From: Asterionellopsis glacialis
Taxonomy: Eukaryota; Bacillariophyta; Plagiogrammaphyceae; Rhaphoneidales; Asterionellopsidaceae
Assembly (NCBI GenBank): GCA_014885115.2
Contig: WKLE02001170.1
Coordinates: 4,063-21,181 of the forward strand
DNA length: 17,119 bases
Direction: 5' to 3'
Shown here: piece after piece, positions 1 through 7,838 of the stretch
Layout of the letters: each line of letters begins with the position of its first letter
Numbering within the stretch: position 1 is the first letter of the stretch
Made by a program: the position numbers and the translations under genes
The notes under the pieces: generated by a model
What the model saw: the letters and a program-made list of their open reading frames with translations, nothing else
What the model was told of the DNA's origin: nothing
The model's database searches: none

Positions 1-2
1 CC

Positions 3-1823
3 GTGTCGTCTCTCTACACGTTTTCCAACATATTTTTAAGCAAAGCCGCATACGAACAAGTTTCGAACGAGTTTCATCCCTATCACAAACATGATTTAAA
101 TGTCTTGGCTCATTTAATCACTACACCCTTGGGCGTCTGGGGAGCCATTCAATTGGCAATCCTTTTTGGATCTGAATCTTTGGTATTGCTTTATGCGGTT
201 GGTGTCTTATTATCAACACCCATGTTGACCGGAGTTCTCCATACGATTCTTGTGGCCCTCATGGTGTATTTGGAACCCCTGCAAGTGACGACAGTGACAG
301 AATTCCTTTTGGAGGAGATGAAAAACACTAGTCTTTTTTCGCTTGTCAATAACCAAGAAGAGTATGTCACTCCCCTCACAATGTGTTTGTTAGCTATTGC
401 CTTGGGTTATGGATTGCAAGATTTGGCACACTATCTCTGCTGCGAAAAAACCTACATGGGTGCCTACATTTATACCCAGCCCTCCATGTTGTTTTTGCAC
501 ACAGTATGGTTACTACCACTTGTGTTGGATGCCGTCTTGAAGCGATACTGTTTCTTGCCCAATGTCGTGTCGCGCAATCGCAATTTGGCCGTTCCCGTTT
601 CCAATCGAACTGCCGTGAATGCAATCAATGAATGGATCACGAAAAATGTGCAAGAGAGTGCCGAAACAACACATGTTTGGCCTCACAAGCAACAGGGTAC
701 ATCGGGCCCCGTTACGCAACTAGAAGACGATGCTAGTATTTATGCCGGATTTCGTAAAATTTTTGCTGCGCACCACTATGATGTCAAGCCTGTTCAGGAT
801 ATGAATGAAATTTATATTACGGCCGTCGGTGCAAAGAAAGAAATCAATTCCGATGCTGTCTTTTATACTCCCCATACCGATGGACCCTACTGGTTCTTAC
901 CCGGCGCCTCTTTGTATCGCGTCTTGGTCGGAGTGACCCCTAATGAAATGGTCCGGACTCGATTTAATTTGCAACACGAATCGCAAGATCAAGTTTTAGA
1001 TAAATACGGTGCCGTGGGCTTTGATTACAATCGCGAATTGCATTGGATTGATCATGTTCCAGGCAAACAAAATAAAGAAAGACGCAGTTTGGTCAAGTTG
1101 CATTATATCGTTTATCCCAAGGGATGGCATGGATATGGAAACCTCTGTGCGTCTCTAAATACAAAATACAATACATGGGCACGAGGCAACTTTTTGAAGA
1201 CGTTGCAAGTGAAAGGCGCATACGAATTTGTATTGGCTTGGTGGATTTGGCTCACCACCAAAATTAATTCGCTCTTTGAAGAAAGTATTGGATGGAGCAA
1301 TTTGGTCTATGTCCTTACTGCCTATGCACTTTCAAAATTTGTTTGGGCTCCAGCCTTTTTGTTACTCACGTCGTACCGCCATTATGTTGTCTACATGACG
1401 ACCTTTGCCTTTCGGGACAATGTAGCTTTGGGGTATTTGATGAGAGATGCCAAGTTTTACAAGACGTTGGCCTTGCTTCAGTTGGCTAGACGCCTCGTAC
1501 CATTGATTGAACTCCCCCACGACGTACCGGCCTTGCTTTTGGCGTGTGCTGGCTTTGGTACAACCCTAATGGCGACGGCACAATTGGGTTTTGTCCGTAC
1601 CTACTTTGGATCTGAGCTTGGTTTTGTCGAACCCAAGTGGATTGATGGATTTCCCTACAATAGTATTCCTCATCCCATGATTGTTGGACAGCTCTTTGCC
1701 TATGGTAGCATTTTGGTTTGCCTTGGACAACGCATTCCCCTGGAAACACAACTCTTGGTAGGAGGACACATGTCTTGCTACGTCTTGCACATGGCACAGG
1801 AAATGCTCTATTCGAGTTACTAA
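3..1823 (+). CDS. Mpo1/DUF962-like + HxD-type middle domain + PEMT-like methyltransferase fusion (5' partial)
   Basis: About 606 codons are visible and the stop is TAA. The frame is open to the left edge, its first codon is GTG and the first in-frame ATG is residue 74, so the true start, or an upstream exon, lies outside the window. Residues 24-180 resemble the Mpo1/DUF962 family (Fe-dependent 2-hydroxy fatty acid dioxygenases of the ER): H28, H30, N33 and H37, then a second His in QDLAHYLCCE (H143), with hydrophobic segments between. Residues 240-375 are soluble and carry HTD (291-293) and a later His (LHYIVYPKGW, H367), a spacing compatible with a non-heme Fe centre; I cannot name this domain. 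Residues 400-606 contain membrane segments and a PEMT/phospholipid-methyltransferase-like block, VRTYFGSELG (531-540) and FPYNSIPHPM (550-559). By family knowledge that domain would methylate phosphatidylethanolamine or a similar lipid using SAM. The fusion is visible; the substrate is inferred. It converges with the next gene. Confidence 0.72.
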   Translation: MSSLYTFSNIFLSKAAYEQVSNEFHPYHKHDLNVLAHLITTPLGVWGAIQLAILFGSESLVLLYAVGVLLSTPMLTGVLHTILVALMVYLEPLQVTTVTEFLLEEMKNTSLFSLVNNQEEYVTPLTMCLLAIALGYGLQDLAHYLCCEKTYMGAYIYTQPSMLFLHTVWLLPLVLDAVLKRYCFLPNVVSRNRNLAVPVSNRTAVNAINEWITKNVQESAETTHVWPHKQQGTSGPVTQLEDDASIYAGFRKIFAAHHYDVKPVQDMNEIYITAVGAKKEINSDAVFYTPHTDGPYWFLPGASLYRVLVGVTPNEMVRTRFNLQHESQDQVLDKYGAVGFDYNRELHWIDHVPGKQNKERRSLVKLHYIVYPKGWHGYGNLCASLNTKYNTWARGNFLKTLQVKGAYEFVLAWWIWLTTKINSLFEESIGWSNLVYVLTAYALSKFVWAPAFLLLTSYRHYVVYMTTFAFRDNVALGYLMRDAKFYKTLALLQLARRLVPLIELPHDVPALLLACAGFGTTLMATAQLGFVRTYFGSELGFVEPKWIDGFPYNSIPHPMIVGQLFAYGSILVCLGQRIPLETQLLVGGHMSCYVLHMAQEMLYSSY

Positions 1824-2109
1824 CTTGTGTACATTTTTGTCAGAGGTTGTTTGGAAATAGCAAAAAAAAAGGCAGCATGGACAGCACTCGTGGAGATGAA
1901 GGTGGATAGTCAGGTGGTAGTTAGTAGTTGCTAAAAGCTAAAAGTCTGGTTTATAGAGATTTTGTTTAATGTTGAAATGGTAGACTGTGCTCCAAGATGG
2001 CTAAATTTGGTGTGACAGTCACTACAATGAAAAACTAACCATCTTTCAGTTCCTAATTTGTACATGATGAACCCCCTCCATGTAGAACAAGATTTTATTC
2101 AATGAATGC
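1824..2109. other. Convergent 3' intergenic spacer
   Basis: About 286 bases lie between the stop codons of two convergent genes and should hold both 3' UTRs. It contains A-rich runs such as the one near 1860 but no convincing open frame, RNA gene or clear polyadenylation consensus. No distinct feature is visible. Confidence 0.7.
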
Positions 2110-3960
2110 TCATGTTTGTTTCAAATAGATGACTTGATTTTTTCCTTCAAATGGAAGAGATTGTCGTTCAAGTCGACAATCTTTTTGCATCAAGTATTCA
2201 AGAAACTCTTCATAGGTTCGAACAGGTGTACCAATAGAAGAAGATTGGTTGTTTATGCTCTTGTTGTTACTGCCGACGCAACAAGTGTCGGTAGGTATAG
2301 TATCATCTTTTTGGGTACTAGTCGTCCTCGCACATCCTTCATGCTTACCAAATCTTCGGTGAGGAAATAGGTCAGGAAAGACACAACATGGTACAATTGC
2401 AACTGATTTGTGATGTTGCAAGGCAACATCTAAAATATCTTCCGTGCATTCATCTGGATGAAGACCTACCAATAACGTAGATTTGTTCATCAAGTTGGTA
2501 TTCTCTTTGACAAATTCTTGCGAATTAAAAAATTTTGCTACATGTTGAGGTACAGGATTCTCAGAATGCCCATCCTGTAGAACATTATCATTATCATCAT
2601 CATTGTCGCCGGTACTACAATGCTGTTTTTGTACAGAATCGTCAGCCTTTATCAGAATACCATCTGTCCTACTATTACTAGGTCTTCTATTTCTTTGATG
2701 ACGTATTCGTTGAAGTTGTCGTTTGGTTAGATTTTGTGATCCACGTTTACGTAACAAGGGGTCAACAACAGTACAAGGAATCCCTTCAATTGCTAATTCG
2801 ACTGATAATTGACCTCGTCCTCCAGCAACATCAAGAATGTGTCCTACATTCGTTTCTTCCTGTTCCTTCTTGGCTCCTATACTACCAATAGAATCATTGG
2901 TGTTGGTAGTAGTACTAGTCTTGGTACTACTACCATTGCCGCTATTAGCCGTAATTGGATATGGTTGAGAGAGTATATGTTCTCTTCCAAAGGTATCTAA
3001 AATCCATTTGGCAAAAATTCGTGCTCGAAGAGCTTTTGCTTTCTTATCACCATGTCCATCATTATGATTATCATTTATTGTTCTGGTGGTTCCCTTGTTG
3101 TATTGAATCTGTTCTTCTATTGCTGCTATTGTAAGGTTCATACTATTATTATTATCCTGACCAGTTTGGTTCTTTATTGACTTTGGTAATGGTTTTGTTG
3201 TTCTTCTTTTAGTATTTGTAGTAGTATCATCACCACCGTATTGTTTTTGTATATTTAAAAACAAATCACCACGTGATTTTAAATATGTAGAACATGAAAT
3301 ACCATTTCCACCAGTGGTAGATATTGCTTTTTCAGTAGCAATTTGTTTGGGACTACTTCCTACGATTTCCCATGAATGAACTTCCCATTTAGGTCCATTT
3401 TTGTTTTTTCGTACTGTTGCTGATGAAACATCACGATTTTCATGATTGTCACCATTATAATGTAGTTTTTCTTTTAATGTTACCGATATTTTTGCACCAA
3501 AAGGTAAATCCGATGCTTTTGTAGGAAAGGAATCATCACGACTTTTATCCCATGTAGGTGATGCTCTTCGAAATGCTACTTGAAACAATTGTTGACAACA
3601 TGATGATGATGATGATGGTTCATTGTTTGAGAAACATAAAGATCCAGATGTCTGCGTTTCTTTGTCACTCTTGATGACACCATTTTTGCTTTCTTTACTA
3701 TTCAAATCATAATTATTATTATAATCATGGTTGTTGTTGTTGTTGTTGTTGTTGGTATCACTATGTAAAGATAATGATTCTGATTCCAGACCTAATGAAG
3801 TTGTTTCATTGTTGTTGTCTCCTATACGATAATTGCCATTTCTTGTATTTTGTAATTTCTCATGTTGCTCATTATTATTTGGTTGTGGTTGAATGTCAGC
3901 AAAAGCAAGATTCTTTCCTAAAGATCGACGCCGTACAATCAATCCAATTACAGTGATCAT
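2110..3960 (-). CDS. SAM-dependent methyltransferase-like protein with Asn-rich low-complexity regions
   Basis: A single-exon frame of 616 residues with ATG at 3960 and TGA at 2110. Conserved blocks are confined to the C-terminal half. These are an amphipathic stretch, LRARIFAKWILDTFGREHIL (311-330); a class I Rossmann methyltransferase motif I, HILDVAGGRGQLS (374-386), followed by a beta strand ending in VVDP (398-401); GLHPDECTE (499-507); VPCCVFPDLF (523-532); and a C-terminal LPFEGKNQVIYLK (602-614). The Pro-Cys-Cys after a GLHP block recalls the TRM13/METTL25-like group of putative RNA methyltransferases, but no substrate can be assigned. The N-terminal 310 residues are mostly low complexity, including eight consecutive Asn from a GTT/AAC microsatellite (3730-3753) and a Ser run (116-120). 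Ser/Thr/Asn-rich inserts also break the catalytic half. The first 20 residues are basic and hydrophobic, so organelle targeting is possible. The sequence immediately upstream is very AT-rich. Confidence 0.7.
   Translation of the reverse strand: MITVIGLIVRRRSLGKNLAFADIQPQPNNNEQHEKLQNTRNGNYRIGDNNNETTSLGLESESLSLHSDTNNNNNNNNHDYNNNYDLNSKESKNGVIKSDKETQTSGSLCFSNNEPSSSSSCCQQLFQVAFRRASPTWDKSRDDSFPTKASDLPFGAKISVTLKEKLHYNGDNHENRDVSSATVRKNKNGPKWEVHSWEIVGSSPKQIATEKAISTTGGNGISCSTYLKSRGDLFLNIQKQYGGDDTTTNTKRRTTKPLPKSIKNQTGQDNNNSMNLTIAAIEEQIQYNKGTTRTINDNHNDGHGDKKAKALRARIFAKWILDTFGREHILSQPYPITANSGNGSSTKTSTTTNTNDSIGSIGAKKEQEETNVGHILDVAGGRGQLSVELAIEGIPCTVVDPLLRKRGSQNLTKRQLQRIRHQRNRRPSNSRTDGILIKADDSVQKQHCSTGDNDDDNDNVLQDGHSENPVPQHVAKFFNSQEFVKENTNLMNKSTLLVGLHPDECTEDILDVALQHHKSVAIVPCCVFPDLFPHRRFGKHEGCARTTSTQKDDTIPTDTCCVGSNNKSINNQSSSIGTPVRTYEEFLEYLMQKDCRLERQSLPFEGKNQVIYLKQT
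3730..3753. repeat. GTT trinucleotide microsatellite (coding, poly-Asn)
   Basis: Eight GTT units on the plus strand encode eight consecutive Asn on the minus strand within the methyltransferase-like gene (residues 70-77). It lies outside any recognisable domain and is a candidate length polymorphism. Confidence 0.85.
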
Positions 3961-4061
3961 TATATATATTTAATATATTAAGGTAATCTTCTACTATGAT
4001 GTCTGTAATGACTGATATTGTACTTGATACCATCAATCATTCGATTTCCACATCTCTCCCA

Positions 4062-4082
4062 CACCTACCTCCTCACTGTAAA
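4062..4082 (+). repeat. Dispersed 21-nt repeat, copy A
   Basis: The 20-mer CACCTACCTCCTCACTGTAA plus one further A occurs here and again at 7103-7123 in the same orientation. Flanks show weaker similarity on both sides (ATCAAT upstream, a CT-rich stretch, CGATG downstream), which suggests a larger diverged element of perhaps 60-100 bp. Confidence 0.75.
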
Positions 4083-4570
4083 AATGCAGTATCTAGATCG
4101 ATGGTGCTCTATTTTTTTTTGAACCAGTGAAATTGGGAAGAATCATGGTTCGAATAAGCTTTGAGCGGGTACCCATGTGTACGAGCTCCGACTAGCGCAG
4201 ATTCTGCACCCCCCCTCTGGAGACCCGTTTTTTTATAAAATTTCACATCCTGAGATTTTCATGTCAACGCAAGTACGTACTCGGACAGTAGGAAAACTAC
4301 TACAATACAAGAACAATACTTATTCCAATAATGCTAATACTTCCTAAACTAAAATAAATTACTATAATCTAAATTGTAAATATTGAGCCTTCTTGTATGT
4401 ATAGTTGTATTTGTCGAATAATGTCTGGGGATTCCAATCTGGTACTCTAATGTCATCCTCAGTCAGTAAATATTGCACTTGTCCGTTTGATTTTGTCCCA
4501 ACATAGTACATGCTGCCCAACAATCGGAGTTAATTGTCCCCATTTGTACCAATTGATTAATGTTTAAACA

Positions 4571-4682
4571 TACCAGGTACATAGTCTTGTACTTTAATGT
4601 CAGATAACAATGGACGACCGCACGCTTGAAATCTCCAGGATACCGTAAGAGATCTTTAGTGAACATGAGTCCTACCAGGTAC
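4571..4682. repeat. TACCAGGTAC motif, copies 1 and 2
   Basis: The 10-mer TACCAGGTAC occurs at 4571-4580 and 4673-4682. It is nearly self-complementary around a central A, so the full 11-mer GTACCAGGTAC reads almost the same on both strands. It is part of a group of six copies in the window. Confidence 0.8.
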
Positions 4683-4691
4683 GAGATTAGT

Positions 4692-4705
4692 TACCTGTAC
4701 AGGTA
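4692..4705. repeat. 14-bp perfect palindrome TACCTGTACAGGTA
   Basis: A perfect dyad ten bases after a TACCAGGTAC copy and built of similar half sites (ACCTG/CAGGT). It could be a dimeric protein-binding site or simply a repeat variant. Confidence 0.7.
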
Positions 4706-5036
4706 TTTTAGGTTTTGTTTTATTTTCAATAGAAAAAAATTATAATATTATTGCATAATAAATCCGGTTACCGGACCCTGTACGTATGTATATACCCGAA
4801 CAAAGATTCTGTTTTCAAAGATACCATTAGAGATCTTTTCTGTGCACAGGTAAAGTATGGCTGGTACTTAACAACCAGGGGATACTTTTTTGGAAACGCA
4901 AGAACACGGGTCTGCTGTAATCTAATTGGTCTAAAAAAAGAACTCTTGGATCTTATTCAGTGTCCTCAGTTCGTACATTGCTGTAGGGTAAAAAATAGAC
5001 TTACCTGGTACAGTACCAATTTTTAGGTATATTACA

Positions 5037-5047
5037 GTACCTGGTAC
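5037..5047. repeat. GTACCTGGTAC motif (complement form), copy 3
   Basis: Reverse complement of GTACCAGGTAC. An odd palindrome, TGGTACAGTACCA, lies just upstream near 5005-5017, so this stretch holds clustered GTAC half sites. Confidence 0.8.
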
Positions 5048-5255
5048 CCTTCGTGTCAAATGAACATGTAAGTACCAAGAGTCTACAGTAATGACTCTGT
5101 ATGTACAATTGTCTAGTAATTTCTTGCAGAACAGGTTATGCACCTCTGATGGGAATGCCGCCGCAAGTTCCCCGAACCTTAATTGCGCAGATGTCCCAAG
5201 TGACGTGTGGGTGCAAACGTGAAGTATGGGTGCAGAGAAGAAGATCCGGTAAATA

Positions 5256-5321
5256 GTACCAGGTACTAGTTTGAACGTGCACCATGTTCGAAAAGTCATT
5301 TTTCTGTCTTGTACCAGGTAC
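5256..5321. repeat. GTACCAGGTAC motifs, copies 4 and 5
   Basis: Copies sit at 5256-5266, inside the 15-nt odd palindrome TAGTACCAGGTACTA, and at 5311-5321, followed directly by another CAGGTAC. They lie 320-390 bases upstream of the SET-like start codon. Confidence 0.8.
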
Positions 5322-5643
5322 AGGTACAGAGGACAAAGACACGATAATCTACCACGTGGACCATTCCCACTTTTCTCATTTCTTCCTTGGCTGCGTTTTT
5401 GCACCCTTCCCACATATTACTTTTTCTCTAGTTGCTTTTTGCCACCACAACTCTTAGCTGGAATCATGGTGAGTTTGTTGTTGACTTCTGTCAAGGTATT
5501 GGATGCCCATGAAACACGAACAGTAAACACCTTAATCTAAGAGACTACCAGATTTACAGGAACTACTTTACTTGTACGTTCATCGCTTACATACTTACAA
5601 CTTTACTACACCCTCCCTCATCTGTCCCTGTATCCGTATCAAT

Positions 5644-6447
5644 ATGTCCAACAATTCACCAAAGCAGACTGCCACCAAAGGTGTCATTCCCCTCCCCCAT
5701 GAACGTGCACGAAACAACGTCAAAGGACAGGGATGGCATGCGACCACGGTGAAGCAATCCACGATCCCAGGAGCCGGTTATGGAAGGTAAGTGAGTGCAC
5801 TGCAAGGGCAGTTGGCAAATTGCTCTAGTGTAGCTGCAGGCATGCCCATGAAAGAACTATTATTGCACTCACAGTCAAATGTTGAACCGAACCGGACTAA
5901 AACTGCTCCTACACTTTTATAATTTATTCTATGAAAAAAAACCAGATTCTCAGATGTGGATGTGGCCAAGGGTACTGTAATCTTGACCAAGCCTGTTATT
6001 CCCATGGCTGAAGTATCTTCCATTCACTCCGTTGCCAACGATGTGATCCTACTGTTCAAGAACGAAGGAGATTTTGAAAAATTCATCTCTCTCTATGAGA
6101 CAGAGGGGCAGCAGACCCGCGATGATATAATCAACTTCCTTCCACATTTCGTGTTTCCACATCCCAATCTTGATGGAGTCGGCTTGAATTTTGTTAGCTG
6201 CTCAGTTAACCACGGCGATCCTTCTAAAGGCGATGCCAACTTTCGTTTCATCATTAAGGACGATTATTTCATTGCCGAGACTGTGGCAGATGTGAAGGCT
6301 GGTGATGAGCTTCTCTTGGACTATCGCGATCTTGGCCCAGTGAAAGAGTTTTGGGTCCAGTTTTGCGAAAAGAAGGGGTTGTCGGATGTCATCTATCAAA
6401 AATACACCAATTTTTTTGCTCAAATCAACAAAACTCCACACAAATGA
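5644..6447 (+). CDS. SET-domain-like protein, two exons
   Basis: Exon 1 is 5644-5786, the intron 5787-5945 (GTAAGT...CCAG, 159 nt) and exon 2 5946-6447; joined they give 214 residues. The splice restores the run GYGRFSDVDVAKGTVI across the junction, which fits the conserved start of SET domains (G-x-G-x-F/A followed by a KGT turn). Other SET-like signatures are SVNHGDPSKGDANF (134-147), in place of the canonical NHxxxPN cofactor motif, and AGDELLLDYRDL (166-177), matching the GEEL...DY motif with Tyr174 as the expected active-site Tyr. SET proteins transfer methyl groups from SAM to lysines of histones or other proteins; with no accessory domain the target here is unknown, and substitutions in the NH motif leave activity uncertain. 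There is no obvious signal peptide. An upstream ATG at 5466, followed directly by a GTGAGT donor, could add an alternative first exon (see findings). Confidence 0.75.
5787..5945 (+). other. Spliceosomal intron of the SET-like gene
   Basis: Donor GTAAGT directly follows GGAAG, and the acceptor is an AAACCAG after an A-rich stretch. The alternative acceptor at 5952-5953 (TTCTCAG) would shift the frame, so the AG at 5944-5945 is chosen. In-frame stops in the unspliced sequence support removal. Confidence 0.8.
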
Positions 6448-7838
6448 CAAGATGGAGGCGCTTGAAGAGCTCAGTGCCAAAATTATTGAAACGATTGTAT
6501 TGTTTTTAAATTAAAAGAAGTTGCTTTGTACATTATAAAATGAAGAGACAATTATATATAATTTCGTCGCTGGTACCACTGCAGTCACTGGTAGACTCAC
6601 TCCATCACCACCTACATGCTACGCGGTTAGAATACCAAAAGAACCAAGAACTCGTTTTATCATCTTATCCCAATGTGTGACGAGTTCAAATCATTCTCCA
6701 TAACGCGTGTCTTGGCCGGACTTTGCGGATTCTCCGTGATGTCATGTCCAAGGTTTACTCACTCCATACTTCATCAGTTCCCTCTGATTGGCACCCAGCT
6801 ACACTACAACTATACTCTGGATATGTCACACCTCCTTTTGCTGCCTACTGCCTGCTGCAGTCCCGACTATAGTTGAATCTGAATGTATCATACGCCTCCT
6901 TCGGTGCCGAGACGTTGGGGGGCATCTGGTTGTCATACGTCACAGTGTACACTACGGCAAGCGATTAAGATGTTGTATGATGTGCCATGACCAAAATAGC
7001 TTCTTCATCGCATACTATGCGTTGCCTTGTTCACAATACGACGCAACGTTCGTTGCTCTGTACCCACATCAATTAGCAGTTCCCATTTCTATACCTCTCT
7101 TGCACCTACCTCCTCACTGTAAACACTCGATGTACGTGAGAGATTACGAGTACACTAGTGTGGTGTGACTGCATGTACTATATTTTATATTCTCAATTCA
7201 ATAGACTATTTTAAATTGATACTTTTCTCCAACATCATGGTAGTGTAGTGCAGTCATCCGTAAAAACTAGAAACCATTCAAACAATAATTACACCATCAT
7301 CTGGCTGTGCTACACTTTTATAACTGAACAGGTATTATTTACCGTACACTCAAGCGAAAATTTGAAATTTCTGAGTGGCCAAGGTCAGATTTTGAAAATT
7401 CAACCAGAAATGGACCTTGACTAGCTAGTATAAATACCCAATCCATTAGAGATAGCTGTATTAATACCAGTAGATCGTTGAACTAGAGTAAGTACAAACT
7501 GTTCAAGAACATCCAGAAACATCACACTTCCTCATCTCCCTCCGATATATCTTGGATCTCCGCACTACAGTAACTGAAGAATGTTACATATGACATCCAT
7601 TGTGTAACTAGAGAAAGCGAGATATAATAATAATGGCTAATAAATAGTTTTTATCAAAACAAAATGTGCAAAGATTAAATTGCTTCAGGTAGCTGGTATT
7701 ATAGTGTAGTTTGTTGTCTTGATTTGTATGTGTTTGATAGACCTTCCATTTGTCTTGTTTCTCAAGAAAAAAAGCGTAAACCTTCTTCCAATTTTAAAAA
7801 ACACAATAACCTCCTTTTGCATTGCAGTTATAGAGCTT
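6448..7838. other. Gene-free spacer between SET-like gene and IF-2 gene
   Basis: About 1.4 kb that should hold the 3' UTRs of the convergent SET-like and IF-2 genes and more. Short open frames at 6673-6876 and 6788-7168 show no domain, overlap in different frames and include the repeat at 7103, so they are not called genes. Visible features are the 21-nt repeat copy B, a 7-bp inverted repeat at 7380-7419 followed by TATAAATA at 7429-7436, and small AAATTTGAAATTT-type palindromes near 7360. No RNA gene was recognised. Confidence 0.65.
7103..7123 (+). repeat. Dispersed 21-nt repeat, copy B
   Basis: Exact match in the same orientation to 4062-4082. Neighbouring bases (ATCAATTAGCAG about 40 bases upstream, CGATGTA downstream) echo those around copy A, so the repeated unit may be longer but decayed. 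Confidence 0.75.

Larger units (their letters stand above)
3961..5643. other. Gene-free spacer with short repeats and palindromes
   Basis: This 1.7-kb interval separates the divergent methyltransferase-like (-) and SET-like (+) genes, so both promoters must be here. The left edge is extremely AT-rich (TATATATATTTAATATATTA from 3961). It holds five TACCAGGTAC-type motifs (4571-5321), a 14-bp palindrome (4692-4705), direct repeats around 4440-4840, a poly-T run near 4111, a poly-C run near 4210, and one copy of a 21-nt repeat shared with 7103. Open frames here (for example 4931-5413 on the minus strand) are short, lack recognisable domains and run through the repeats, so I do not call them genes. 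No tRNA or rRNA was seen. Confidence 0.7.

Noticed and set aside
4145..4160. GGTTCGAATAA resembling a tRNA B box (also near 2217 and 7870)
   Set aside because: No complementary T-stem, no A box or acceptor stem at proper distance; two of the three lie in coding exons.
4931..5413. 160-codon minus-strand open frame
   Set aside because: No recognisable domain, runs through several TACCAGGTAC repeats, and overlaps other short frames on both strands.
6788..7168. 126-codon plus-strand open frame
   Set aside because: No domain, contains the dispersed 21-nt repeat, and overlaps another frame at 6673-6876 equally lacking support.
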